DNA of 64,000 bases from NCBI RefSeq assembly GCF_000718985.1, contig NZ_JODL01000025.1:1-64000 (forward strand), given 5' to 3'. A program made the position numbers and the translations under genes. This DNA comes from Streptomyces megasporus (GTDB lineage: Bacteria; Actinomycetota; Actinomycetes; Streptomycetales; Streptomycetaceae). Below, piece by piece: positions 48,736 through 57,021 of this stretch; position 1 is the first letter of the stretch; the number at the start of each line of letters is the position of its first letter. The notes under the pieces are model-generated. The model saw nothing but the letters and a program-made list of their open reading frames with translations, was not told the DNA's origin and searched no databases.

Positions 48736-49475
48736 ATGGACGTCGATCGGCATCTCGAATCCCTCGAAGCGGAAGGAGAGTTACTGCTCTCCGCGGCCGT
48801 ACGGGCGGGCTGGGACGCCGAGGTTCCCACCTGCCCCGACTGACGCGTCCGGGATCTGGTGGCCCACCGGGGCACGGTTCACCGCTGGGCCGGCGGCATC
48901 GTCGCCGAGCGGCGCGCGGCTCCCGTCCGGCCGCAGAAGGAGAGCGTGCCGGACGAGCGGCTGCCGGACTGGTTCGCCGAAGGCCATCGACTGCTGTTGA
49001 AGGCCCTGCGGGAGGCGCCCGAAGCCCTGGAGTGCCGGACGTTCCTGCCCGGGGCTCCCCCTCTCCGCGTGCCTTCTGGGCGCGGCGTCAGGCCCATGAG
49101 ACGGCGATCCACCGCGTCGACGCGGAGTTGGCGGCGGGGTCCGTCCCCTTGCCCGTCGATCCGGCCTTCGCCGTCGACGGGATCGACGAGTTGCCGGCCG
49201 GTTTCCACACCCGCCCCACGAGCCGGGTGCGCGGCGCCCGACGCCGCGTCCCACGGGTGGAGACCTCCGATGCCGCACCGTGGACCCTGCGCCTGCCCCA
49301 GGAGCCGCCCCGGGCGAGCCGGGACGGCGACACCCCGGCGGACACCGTGATCAGCGGTCCGGCCGAGGTCCTCTACCTCGCCCTGTGGAACCGGCGGCCC
49401 CACGGTGACGGACTCGTGGTCGAGGGGGACGCGGAGCTCGCCGAGCTGCGGCGCACCGCCTCCGCCGTCGGGTGA
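48736..49475 (+). pseudogene. Broken mycothiol-dependent maleylpyruvate isomerase family gene
   Basis: The parts read as a TIGR03083-type protein: MDVDRHLESLEAEGELLLSA, a CPD segment, VRDLVAHRGTVHRWAGGIV, then AFWARRQAHETAIHRVDAEL and a C-terminal domain ending LAELRRTASAVG. Two lesions break it. The conserved Trp after CPD is TGA (48841-48843), and the frame shifts near 49055-49070, between FLPG and AFWARR. Codon 16 is TTA (48781-48783). No ribosome binding site precedes the ATG. Relatives are DinB-fold thiol-dependent enzymes. Two independent lesions argue for real decay. Confidence 0.8.
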
Positions 49476-49623
49476 CGCGACCGACGTGATCCCCTCCGGA
49501 ACGGCCCGGCGGGGGATCACATCGGTGACCGTTTTGTGCGCCCCGCGCGTACCCCTGTGCCCTCGGCGCGTGTCTCCCCCGCGTGTATCTCTTTCCGATC
49601 ACGCTTGCGCGAACCGCCGACCG

Positions 49624-49665
49624 TCCATTGGAAGATCCACTGGAACGTCGTTCAGGACGTAGGCT
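49624..49665 (+). promoter_or_regulatory. Direct repeats and -10 upstream of the SARP gene
   Basis: TCCATTGGAA (49624-49633) and TCCACTGGAA (49636-49645) are direct repeats 12 bases apart, with a weaker third copy at 49648. TAGGCT (49660-49665) is a -10-like hexamer. SARP proteins bind repeats of this arrangement, so autoregulation is possible. Confidence 0.45.
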
Positions 49666-49688
49666 CATAGGGCAGCGAGGGAGGGCAC

Positions 49689-50477
49689 ATGGCTGAGGGT
49701 CTGCGATTCGAACTACTCGGTCCGCTGCGTGCCTTGCACAACGGGACCGAAGTGCCGCTGGGGCCGCCCCGGCAGAGGGCGGTGCTCGCCGTCCTGCTGC
49801 TGCAGGAGGGGCGGCCGATGTCGTACGACGCGCTGGTCGGCGCGGTCTGGGGCGACGAACCGCCGTCCCACGTGAGGAATCTGGCGCAGAAGTACGTCTC
49901 CGGTCTTCGCCGGGCCTTCGCCGTGGCGGGCGGCGACCGCTCGGCGCCGGACTTGGTGTGGACCGGCAGCGGCTACCGGTTGGAGAACGCGAGGATCGAC
50001 GACCTGGCGGAACGTCGGACGCTGTTGCGCGCGGCGCTGGCCGCGCGCGAGTCGGGCGATCTGCGTCGGGCCGGTGCTCTGGCGAGGGAGGCGGAGGAGC
50101 TGTGGCGCGGCGAGTTCGCCGAGGGGCTCACCGGGCCGTATCTGGCCGGTGAGCGACGCCGCTGGGCCGAGAAACGGCTGATGGTGTTGGAGACGCGGTT
50201 GGAGGGCGACCTGGAGCTGGGCCGCTGCCACGAGTGCGTCCACGAGTTGGTGCGCCAGGTCGCGGAACACCCGCTGCGCGAACGGTTGGTGGGGCTGCTG
50301 ATGCTGGCCCTGTACCGCAGCGGGCGGGCCTCGGACGCGTTGACGACGTACGAGGAGGCCCGGCGTCGGATCGCGGAGGAGATGGGAGCGGAGCCCGGCC
50401 CCGCCCTGCGGGACCTGCACGAGCGGATCCTCCGTCAGGACCCGTCCCTGATGCCGACGTCGGCGCTGGCCTCCTGA
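49689..50477 (+). CDS. SARP family transcriptional activator
   Basis: The product is 262 residues. An OmpR-type winged helix (about 5-95: FELLGPLRALHNG, PPRQRAVLAVLLLQEGRP, LVGAVWGDEPP) precedes a bacterial transcriptional activator domain (about 100-250) ending with YEEARRRIAEEMGAEPGPALRDLHERIL. This is the small two-domain SARP layout typical of antibiotic pathway activators (ActII-ORF4, RedD type). GGAGGG precedes the ATG. No biosynthetic genes adjoin, so it is an orphan or acts elsewhere. It has no TTA codon that I can see. Confidence 0.93.
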   Translation: MAEGLRFELLGPLRALHNGTEVPLGPPRQRAVLAVLLLQEGRPMSYDALVGAVWGDEPPSHVRNLAQKYVSGLRRAFAVAGGDRSAPDLVWTGSGYRLENARIDDLAERRTLLRAALAARESGDLRRAGALAREAEELWRGEFAEGLTGPYLAGERRRWAEKRLMVLETRLEGDLELGRCHECVHELVRQVAEHPLRERLVGLLMLALYRSGRASDALTTYEEARRRIAEEMGAEPGPALRDLHERILRQDPSLMPTSALAS

Positions 50478-50548
50478 GAGACCGCGACGGAATCCGCCCG
50501 GGAAGTGTCTCGGGGAGTCCGAGGAGCCTCGGGAAGTGGGGCCGTGGA

Positions 50549-50581
50549 GCGGGTGCGCGTCGGGCTCCGACGCGCACCCGC
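50549..50581. terminator. Bidirectional terminator between SARP and TetR genes
   Basis: GCGGGTGCGCGTCGG and its complement form a perfect 15-bp stem with a 3-base loop. Confidence 0.85.
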
Positions 50582-50597
50582 CCCACGTTCGGGGAGG

Positions 50598-51332
50598 TCA
50601 GAGAACGGGCGGGGGCTCGGTGGGCTTCCGGTCCCCGTCCGTCAGACCGACTGCCTCGGCCAGGCGGGTGACGGCGTGGTCGAAGAACTCCTCGCGGGCC
50701 TCCACCAGCCGGTTGAACTGGCCGAAGACCTCGAAGCCGATCAGGCCGAACAGCTCCGCCCAGGCGGCGACGAGCGCCGCCGTCACGGGAGCCGGCAGGT
50801 CGAGGCCGAGCCGGGCGGTGAACCTGTCGGCGTCCTCGGCGACGGCCCGGGGTACGGCCGTGTCGGCGGGTTCCCGCAGGAGGCCCGCCGCGCGGGCGTC
50901 GCGGACGACGACCACCAGGGCGAGGCCGACGCGCGAGGCGGGGGCGATGGTGACCTCGGGGGCGAAGTAGCCCGGAACGGGTGAGCCGTAGATCAGCGCG
51001 TACTCGTGGGGGCGGGCCAGGGCCCACTGCCGCGCGGCCCGGCAGACCTCGCGCCAGCGGTCGACGGGTCGTTCCCGGTCCACCGTGGCCAGGGCCCGTT
51101 CGGCGGCGGAGCCGATGGCGTCGTAGGCGTCGATGATCAGGGCGGTCAGCAGTTCGTCGCGGCTGGGGAAGTAGCGGTAGAGCGCGGAGGAGACCATGCC
51201 CAGCTCGCGGGCGACCGCGCGCAGGGAGAGCCTGGCCGCGCCCTCCTCGGCGAGTTGTCGGCGTGCCTCGTCCTTGATGGCCGCCGTGACCTCGGCACGG
51301 GCCCGTTCCCTGGCTCCTCGGATCGCGTTCAT
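50598..51332 (-). CDS. TetR family regulator with WHG-type C-terminal domain
   Basis: The product is 244 residues. The HTH region (about 10-55) has LSLRAVARELGMVSSALYRYFPSRDELL. The C-terminal part contains RPHEYALIYGSPVPGY and WAELFGLIGFEVFGQF, both characteristic of the TetR_C WHG group. The ATG at 51332 lacks a Shine-Dalgarno sequence. Two AGAGCA-N-TGCTCT palindromes lie between it and the divergent reductase gene. It is probably an autoregulated repressor of that gene. Confidence 0.9.
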   Translation of the reverse strand: MNAIRGARERARAEVTAAIKDEARRQLAEEGAARLSLRAVARELGMVSSALYRYFPSRDELLTALIIDAYDAIGSAAERALATVDRERPVDRWREVCRAARQWALARPHEYALIYGSPVPGYFAPEVTIAPASRVGLALVVVVRDARAAGLLREPADTAVPRAVAEDADRFTARLGLDLPAPVTAALVAAWAELFGLIGFEVFGQFNRLVEAREEFFDHAVTRLAEAVGLTDGDRKPTEPPPVL

Positions 51333-51371
51333 GGGGTCAGTGTGCCACTTTCGGATCGACGAACACGGAAG

Positions 51372-51384
51372 AGAGCACTGCTCT
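51372..51384. promoter_or_regulatory. Operator-like palindrome 1 (TetR/reductase intergenic)
   Basis: AGAGCA-C-TGCTCT, a perfect 13-bp palindrome, 39 bases upstream of the tetR ATG. Confidence 0.65.
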
Positions 51385-51421
51385 TGCTTTGCGGTGCCCG
51401 GGGTGCAACACTGATCTCGCG

Positions 51422-51438
51422 AGAGAGCAGTGCTCTCT
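51422..51438. promoter_or_regulatory. Operator-like palindrome 2 (TetR/reductase intergenic)
   Basis: AGAGAGCA-G-TGCTCTCT, a perfect 17-bp palindrome. Its centre is 52 bases (about five helical turns) from that of palindrome 1, placing both on one DNA face. Confidence 0.65.
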
Positions 51439-51489
51439 TTATGGACTCCCGCTCTCGAACTTTCGGGTTCCCTCTCCGAGGAGGCCGGC

Positions 51490-51951
51490 ATGGCCGCACA
51501 GCACCACACACAGCATCACAAGAAGACCGGCGTGTTCACCTCCGTGCTCAACAGGGCGGTGGAGGGCCTGATCCGGCTGGGCGTCGGCCCGGCCGGAGCC
51601 CGGACACTGGCGGTGCGAGGCCGCACGAGCGGCGCGTGGCGCACCACGCCCGTCAATCCGCTGGAGTTCCAAGGCGAGCACTACCTGGTCGCGCCACGCG
51701 GCCACACGCAGTGGGTGCGCAACCTACGAGCGGCCGGCGGAGGCGAACTCCGCCTGGGCGGCCGTGCGAACCGGTTCACCGCCGTGGAGTTGCCGGACAC
51801 CGAGAAGCCCGTGGTGCTGAGGGCCTACCTGAAGAGGTGGCACTGGGAGGTGGGCGCCTTCTTCGACGGCGTCGGCCCCTCCTCGACCGACGAGGAGCTG
51901 CTGGCCATAGCCGACCGGCACCCCGTCTTCCGGATCTCTTGGGGAAAGTGA
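51490..51951 (+). CDS. Deazaflavin-dependent nitroreductase (Ddn-type) family protein
   Basis: The product is 153 residues. The split-barrel fold of the family is recognisable in LAVRGRTSGAWRTTPVNPLEF, HYLVAPRGHTQWVRNLRAAGGGELR and the late YLKRWHWEVGAFFDG. Members use reduced F420 to reduce quinones or nitro compounds. No membrane segment. GAGGAGG lies 5 bases before the ATG. The divergent TetR and the two palindromes upstream predict ligand-induced expression. Confidence 0.88.
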   Translation: MAAQHHTQHHKKTGVFTSVLNRAVEGLIRLGVGPAGARTLAVRGRTSGAWRTTPVNPLEFQGEHYLVAPRGHTQWVRNLRAAGGGELRLGGRANRFTAVELPDTEKPVVLRAYLKRWHWEVGAFFDGVGPSSTDEELLAIADRHPVFRISWGK

Positions 51952-52006
51952 TCCGGTGGCGGGATGCCGGGGGCCGGGAATCCGTGGCCGTCCGTCCACC
52001 GGCCCG

Positions 52007-53215
52007 TCAGCGGTCCAGCTTCTCCAAGGCCCGCCTGGCCATGGGGTGGGTGCGGACGAGTTCGCCGAGAGTGGTCGTCCCCCGCGTCACCCTCGCGAAG
52101 GCGTTCCAGGCGGGGCGGAACCCGGTGAGCACCGCGTGCAGCATTCCGGGCCGGTGGGCGAAGACGGCGTGCATCCGGCTCCCCACCCCCATCTCCACAC
52201 CCAGCCCCGACTTGATGGCGAAGGCGTAGTTGAGGGCCTGTCGCCGGGCGTCCACCGCGTCGTGCGCGTCGGCGATCCGCACTGCCCACTCCCCCGCCAG
52301 TCGCCCCGAGCGCAGGGCGAAGGAGATGCCCTCACGTGTCCACGGCTCCAGCATTCCGGCGGCGTCGCCGCAGACCAGGACGCGCCCCCGGGAAAGCGGG
52401 GAGTCCGCCGAACGGCAGCGGGTGAGGTGTCCCGAGGAGATCGCGGGCTCGAAGCCGGCCAGCCCGAGGCGGGCGATGAAGTCCTCCAGGTAGCGCTTGG
52501 TGGCGGCACCCTCGCCCCGGGCGGAGATCACCCCGACCGTGAGGGTGTCCCCCTTGGGAAACACCCAGCCGTAGCTGCCGGGCAGCGGGCCCCAGTCGAT
52601 GAGGATGCGGCCCGCCCAGTCCTCGGCCACCGACGGCGGCACCGGGATCTCGGCCTCCAGCCCCAGATCCACCTGGTCGACCTTCACCCCGACATGGGCT
52701 CCTATCCGGCTGGCGCTGCCGTCCGCGCCGACCACGGCGCGGGCCAGCACCGTCCGGCCGTCGGCGAGGACCACGGCGACGGTACGGCGATCGGGGACGG
52801 CCGGGCCGTGCTGCTCGACGCGGGAGACGGCCACCCCCGTCCACAGCTCCGCGCCGGCCTTCTGCGCGGACTCCACCAGGGCCTGGTCGAACTCGGGCCG
52901 GTTGACCAACCCGAACAGCATGTTCCGAGAGCGCCGGGTGCGGGAGAACCTGCCGTTCAACGAGAAGGTCACGGCGTACACCCGGTCGCGCAGCGGGAGT
53001 TCGAAACCGGGTGGCAGGGCGTCCCGGGAGGGACCGATGATGCCACCTCCGCAGGTCTTGTAGCGTGGCAGTTCGGCCTTCTCCAGGAGCAGGACCCGAC
53101 GGCCGGTGACGGCCGCGGCGTACGCCGCCGACGCCCCGGCCGGACCCGCTCCCACCACGACGACGTCCCACACCCGGTTCTGCCGGTCCGTACCCTCGGC
53201 GTTCTCGCTGTTCAC
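52007..53215 (-). CDS. Geranylgeranyl reductase-like FAD-dependent oxidoreductase
   Basis: The product is 402 residues. The dinucleotide-binding motif VVVVGAGPAGASAAYAAA is near residue 18, followed by LLEKAELPRYKTCGGG, typical of the GGR family. VVGADGSASRIGAHVG and GDAAGMLEPWTREGISFALRSG are the GD and FAD-pyrophosphate motifs. Such enzymes reduce isoprenoid double bonds (menaquinone or lipid side chains) or act as monooxygenase-like halogenase relatives. No terpene synthase gene is nearby. The GTG start has GGGAG at long spacing. Confidence 0.9.
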   Translation of the reverse strand: MNSENAEGTDRQNRVWDVVVVGAGPAGASAAYAAAVTGRRVLLLEKAELPRYKTCGGGIIGPSRDALPPGFELPLRDRVYAVTFSLNGRFSRTRRSRNMLFGLVNRPEFDQALVESAQKAGAELWTGVAVSRVEQHGPAVPDRRTVAVVLADGRTVLARAVVGADGSASRIGAHVGVKVDQVDLGLEAEIPVPPSVAEDWAGRILIDWGPLPGSYGWVFPKGDTLTVGVISARGEGAATKRYLEDFIARLGLAGFEPAISSGHLTRCRSADSPLSRGRVLVCGDAAGMLEPWTREGISFALRSGRLAGEWAVRIADAHDAVDARRQALNYAFAIKSGLGVEMGVGSRMHAVFAHRPGMLHAVLTGFRPAWNAFARVTRGTTTLGELVRTHPMARRALEKLDR

Positions 53216-53375
53216 GTGTGTTACCGCTCCCGCTCTGCCGCTTCCGGTTACCGCCGCATCCTAGGACCTGCGGCCGTCCGAATCCCTTGTGGGAGTATCG
53301 GCACCACGCATTCGCCTGCCATCCGGTGATCCCGTCCCCAGGCACACAACGCAGTACCACTAAGGAGCGTTCCCC

Positions 53376-54737
53376 ATGGCGCAAGCACTGGCAGCCGCCG
53401 TCGCCTCGCTGATGCCCCAGGCCCGCACCGAACTCGCCGAGCTGGTGGCCTTCAAATCGGTGGCCGATCCGGCGCAGTTCCCGCCGGAGGAGTGCGCGGC
53501 GGCGGCCCGATGGGTGGCGGACGCGCTGCGGGCCGAGGGGTTCACGGACGTGGCGCTGCTGGACACTCCGGACGGCACCCAGTCGGTCTACGGGTACCTG
53601 CCCGGGCCGGCCGGCGCGCCGACCGTGCTGCTCTACGCCCACTACGACGTGCAGCCGCCGCTGGACGAGAGCGCCTGGCTCTCCCCGCCGTTCACGCTGA
53701 CCGAACGCGACGGCCGGTGGTACGGGCGCGGCGCCGCCGACTGCAAGGGCGGCCTCATCATGCACCTGCTCGCGCTGCGCGCGCTGAAGGCCGACGGCGG
53801 GGTGCCGGTCGGCGTCAAGGTGATAGCCGAGGGCTCGGAGGAGATGGGCACCGGCGGGCTGGAGCGCTACGCCGAGGAGCACCCGGAGCTGTTGGTCGCC
53901 GACGCCATCGTCATCGGGGACTCCGGGAACTTCCGCGTCGGGCTGCCGACCGTCACCGCGACACTGCGCGGGATGACCATGGTGAAGGTGCGGGTGGACA
54001 CCCTGGAGGGCAATCTGCACTCCGGTCAGTTCGGCGGTGCCGCCCCGGACGCGCTCGCCGCGCTGATCCGGACGCTGGACTCGCTGCGCGCCGAGGACGG
54101 TTCGACGACCGTCGACGGGCTGTCGGCGGACACCTCCTGGGAGGGGCTGCAGTACCCGGAGGAGGACTTCCGCAAGGACGCCAAGGTGCTCGACGGCGTG
54201 GAGCTGATCGGTTCGGGCACGGTCGCCGACCGGATCTGGGCCCGTCCGGCCGTCACCGTGCTCGGCATCGACTGTCCGCCCGTCGTCGGCGCCACCCCGT
54301 CGGTGCAGGCGAGTGCCCAGGCGCTGGTCAGCCTCCGCGTCCCGCCGGGGGTGGACGCCGTGAAGGCCGGCGAGTTGCTCACCGCCCACCTGGAGTCCCA
54401 CGTCCCCTGGGGTGCGCGGGTGAGCGTGGAGCAGGTGGGCCAGGGGCAGCCGTTCCGCGCGGACGTCGGCAGCCCGGCGTACACCGCCATGGCCGAGGCG
54501 CTGCGCGAGGCGTACGACGGTGTCGAGATGGAGATCGCCGGGCAGGGTGGCTCGATCCCGCTGTGCAACACCCTGGCCACGCTCTACCCCGAGGCGGAGA
54601 TCCTGCTGATCGGTCTGAGCGAGCCGGAGGCGCAGATCCACGCCGTCAACGAGAGCGTCTCGCCCGAGGAGTTGCGGCGCCTGTCGGTCGCCGAGGCGCT
54701 GTTCCTGCGCAAGTACGCCGCTCACCGGCGCGGCTGA
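53376..54737 (+). CDS. M20 family dipeptidase/metallopeptidase
   Basis: The product is 453 residues. The binuclear zinc site is visible: His in YAHYDVQPP, bridging Asp in GRGAADCKGG, Glu in AEGSEEMGTGG, Asp in VIGDSGNF and the late His in QIHAVNESV. The insert between the second and third ligands includes a dimerisation domain (NLHSGQFGG). It hydrolyses dipeptides or related amides in the cytoplasm. AAGGAG lies upstream of the ATG. It is monocistronic and convergent with the kinase-NUDIX gene. Confidence 0.93.
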   Translation: MAQALAAAVASLMPQARTELAELVAFKSVADPAQFPPEECAAAARWVADALRAEGFTDVALLDTPDGTQSVYGYLPGPAGAPTVLLYAHYDVQPPLDESAWLSPPFTLTERDGRWYGRGAADCKGGLIMHLLALRALKADGGVPVGVKVIAEGSEEMGTGGLERYAEEHPELLVADAIVIGDSGNFRVGLPTVTATLRGMTMVKVRVDTLEGNLHSGQFGGAAPDALAALIRTLDSLRAEDGSTTVDGLSADTSWEGLQYPEEDFRKDAKVLDGVELIGSGTVADRIWARPAVTVLGIDCPPVVGATPSVQASAQALVSLRVPPGVDAVKAGELLTAHLESHVPWGARVSVEQVGQGQPFRADVGSPAYTAMAEALREAYDGVEMEIAGQGGSIPLCNTLATLYPEAEILLIGLSEPEAQIHAVNESVSPEELRRLSVAEALFLRKYAAHRRG

Positions 54738-54755
54738 CCGTCCGCCGGTGACCGT

Positions 54756-54796
54756 CCGCCGGCCGGCGTGCCCGTCCCGGGTGCGCCGGCCGGCGG
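54756..54796. terminator. Terminator between convergent genes
   Basis: CCGCCGGCCGGCG pairs with its complement around a 15-base loop, just after the M20 gene and before the end of the kinase-NUDIX gene. Confidence 0.7.
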
Positions 54797-54801
54797 GGGC
54801 T

Positions 54802-55836
54802 TCAGGTGCCCACCGGGACACCCGCCTCGAGATTGAGCGTGGTGCCCCACTCGCGTGCCCGCAGCGCCCAGCGCAGGCGCTCCATCCGCACCGCGGGCAG
54901 CAGGCCAGCGGCCTCCTCCTCGGTCACGAAGCGCCAGCCGCGCAGTTCCGCGCCGGGCAGCAGCATGTCGCGGGCGGCGGCCGCGGTCAGCAGACCGCCG
55001 TCGAAGAGGAGCCGCAGGCCGCCGTGACCGGGCGGCCTGGGGGCCTCCCAGTCGACGACGAGCAGGCGCGGCGCGGTGTCCAGCCGCAGCCCCAGTTCCT
55101 CCGCCACCTCGCGCACTCCGGCGCGGGTCGGCGGCTCGCCGGGCTCGACGATCCCGCCGGGGAACTCCCAGCCCGGTTTGTAGGTCGGGTCCACCAGCAG
55201 CACCCGGTCCTCCTCGTCGAACAGGAGGACGCCCGCCGCCACGGTCTCCGCGGTCGGTTCGGGGGTCTGCACGATGTCGCAGGCCCCGGCCCCGGCGCGC
55301 ACCGCCTCCGCCACCCGTTCGGCGGTCTGCCGGGGGGTGAGGAAGGAGGTGTCGATGGTGTGGGCGTCGGACGTCAGCCAGGACAGTGCCCTCCGGTACT
55401 CCGGGAGGTGTTCCAGGCACCGGGCGCGGACCGCGTCGTCCTCGCTCCCGCCGGGCGGCTCCCCCCGCCGGTCGACGCGCTCGCGAAGGATCGTTTCCTC
55501 AACGTCCAACAGCACATGTCGCACGGGAATGCGGCGAGCCGCCAGGCCCCCGAATATCTCGTCGCGGTACTCCTGCCGCAACAGCGTCATCGGAGTCACC
55601 AGGGTGCCGCCCACCTCCCCGTGGAGGGCGGTCGCCGTCTCCACCACGAGCCGCCGCCACGCGGGCAGATCCCGGTAGTCCGGCACCTCGTCCAGGCGTT
55701 TCCGCGGAAGGATCGCCCGCAGTTCGTCGCCGATCCGCCCGGGATCGAAGAGGATGCTGTCGGGAAGCAACTCGACCAGTTCACGGGCCGCAGTGGTCTT
55801 GCCCACGCCGAAGGCGCCGTTCAGCCAGACGATCAC
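54802..55836 (-). CDS. P-loop kinase-NUDIX fusion protein
   Basis: The product is 344 residues. The N-terminal 175 residues form a small P-loop kinase: VIVWLNGAFGVGKTTAAREL, FDPGRIGDELR, HVLLDVEETILRERVDRR and the adenine-region DTSFLTP. A NUDIX domain (about 195-330) follows with a perfect box: GGIVEPGEPPTRAGVREVAE then ELGL. The GTG start at 55836 has AGGGGG 4 bases upstream; the longer upstream frame is rejected because the P-loop must be near the start. Fusion implies coupled phosphorylation and pyrophosphohydrolysis of a nucleotide-related compound; the substrate is unknown. Confidence 0.85.
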   Translation of the reverse strand: MIVWLNGAFGVGKTTAARELVELLPDSILFDPGRIGDELRAILPRKRLDEVPDYRDLPAWRRLVVETATALHGEVGGTLVTPMTLLRQEYRDEIFGGLAARRIPVRHVLLDVEETILRERVDRRGEPPGGSEDDAVRARCLEHLPEYRRALSWLTSDAHTIDTSFLTPRQTAERVAEAVRAGAGACDIVQTPEPTAETVAAGVLLFDEEDRVLLVDPTYKPGWEFPGGIVEPGEPPTRAGVREVAEELGLRLDTAPRLLVVDWEAPRPPGHGGLRLLFDGGLLTAAAARDMLLPGAELRGWRFVTEEEAAGLLPAVRMERLRWALRAREWGTTLNLEAGVPVGT

Positions 55837-55945
55837 GGGTCCCCCTATTCCGTCGTCCCCGGTTCCCTGCCCGCTCCACCCCGCCCCGGAAACGCGCGGC
55901 CTTCCCCGGCGCGGCGCGGCCACGGGGCACCGTCACGGGACATTC

Positions 55946-56887
55946 TCACAGGGGACGTCCCAACGCCTCCCGACAGGCCGCCGCGGCCCCGACGAGACCC
56001 GCGTCCGTCCCCATGCCGGCGGGAACGATCTCCAGCCCCCGCACGAAGGAGAGCGTGGCGTACTCCTCCAGAGTCCGACGCAGCGGCGCGAACAGCACCT
56101 CTCCCGCCTGGGCCACTCCCCCGCCGATCACCGCGATCTCGATCTCGACCAGACTCGCGGTCGCGGCGATCGAGGCCGCCAGTGCCCGCGCGGCGCGCTC
56201 GAAGGAGGCCACCGCCACCGGATCGCCCGCCCGCGCGGCGGCGGCGACCGCGGCGGCGCCCGCGTCGCCGTCCGGGCCGGGCCGCCAACCGTCGGCCAAC
56301 GCCCGGCGGGCGATGTTGGGCCCGCTGGCGATGCCCTCCACACAGCCGCGCGCACCGCACGGGCACGGGTCGCCGTCGAGGTCCACGCTGATGTGGCCGA
56401 TGTGCCCGGCGTTGCCGGTCGGTCCGGGGTGCAGTCGTCCACCGAGGACCAACCCTCCCCCCACTCCGGTGGAGACGACCATGCACAGGGCGTTGTCCCG
56501 GCCGCGCGCCGCGCCCTGCCAGTGCTCGGCGGCGGTCATCGCCACACCGTCGCCGACCAGGTTCACGGGCATTCCCCCGACGCTCTCGCGCACCCCGGCG
56601 ACCAGTGGGTAGTCCCGCCAGCCGGGGATGTTGACCGGACTCACGGTGCCCCGCCGACCGTCCACCGGACCGGCGCTGCCGATGCCCACGGCCGCCACGC
56701 GGCGCCACTCGGCCGCGCTCCGGAGTTCGTCGAGCACCTCGGTCACCGCCCGCATCACCCTGTCGCCCGGTTCCCTGGACGGGGTGGGCCGCTGGGCGCG
56801 CAGCAGCAGCCTGCCGTCGCCGTCCACCAGCGCGCCCGCGATCTTGGTGCCGCCGATGTCGAGGGCGGCGAGAAGGTCCTGGTCCAT
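55946..56887 (-). CDS. ROK family sugar kinase
   Basis: The product is 313 residues. ATP-binding [18 protein letters not shown] opens the protein; GIGSAGPVDGRRGTVSP and STGVGGGLVLGGRLHPGPTG follow. The zinc motif CPCGARGCVEGIASG is intact and a late GMGTDAGLVGAAA closes. ROK kinases phosphorylate glucose, fructose, N-acetylmannosamine and similar sugars; there is no HTH, unlike the ROK repressor at 47411-48640. It is divergent from a LacI gene with a perfect LacI-type operator 24 bases upstream of its ATG. Confidence 0.9.
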   Translation of the reverse strand: MDQDLLAALDIGGTKIAGALVDGDGRLLLRAQRPTPSREPGDRVMRAVTEVLDELRSAAEWRRVAAVGIGSAGPVDGRRGTVSPVNIPGWRDYPLVAGVRESVGGMPVNLVGDGVAMTAAEHWQGAARGRDNALCMVVSTGVGGGLVLGGRLHPGPTGNAGHIGHISVDLDGDPCPCGARGCVEGIASGPNIARRALADGWRPGPDGDAGAAAVAAAARAGDPVAVASFERAARALAASIAATASLVEIEIAVIGGGVAQAGEVLFAPLRRTLEEYATLSFVRGLEIVPAGMGTDAGLVGAAAACREALGRPL

Positions 56888-56911
56888 GAACGGAGAGTCT
56901 CACCCCATTCT

Positions 56912-56923
56912 GACAACGTTGTC
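56912..56923. promoter_or_regulatory. LacI-type operator between the ROK kinase and lacI-like genes
   Basis: GACAACGTTGTC is a perfect 12-bp palindrome with the central CG typical of LacI-family sites (TGACAACGTTGTC with the flanking T). It is close to the kinase start, so binding should repress that gene. Confidence 0.8.
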
Positions 56924-57021
56924 CACCCTCTCCGTTCGGCACCGCGCCCCGCGTCGCCGCCTCTATGCTTCTCGTCGTCCGTGCACACAGGCGTCACCGT
57001 CGACGACAGAACAGGACCGCA

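Noticed and set aside
49689..50477. SARP gene as a sign of an antibiotic cluster.
   Set aside because: No PKS, NRPS, terpene or other biosynthetic genes lie within the window; the SARP is treated as an orphan.
52007..53215. Geranylgeranyl reductase-like gene as part of a terpene or carotenoid cluster.
   Set aside because: No prenyl synthase or cyclase genes adjoin; the enzyme is more likely housekeeping.
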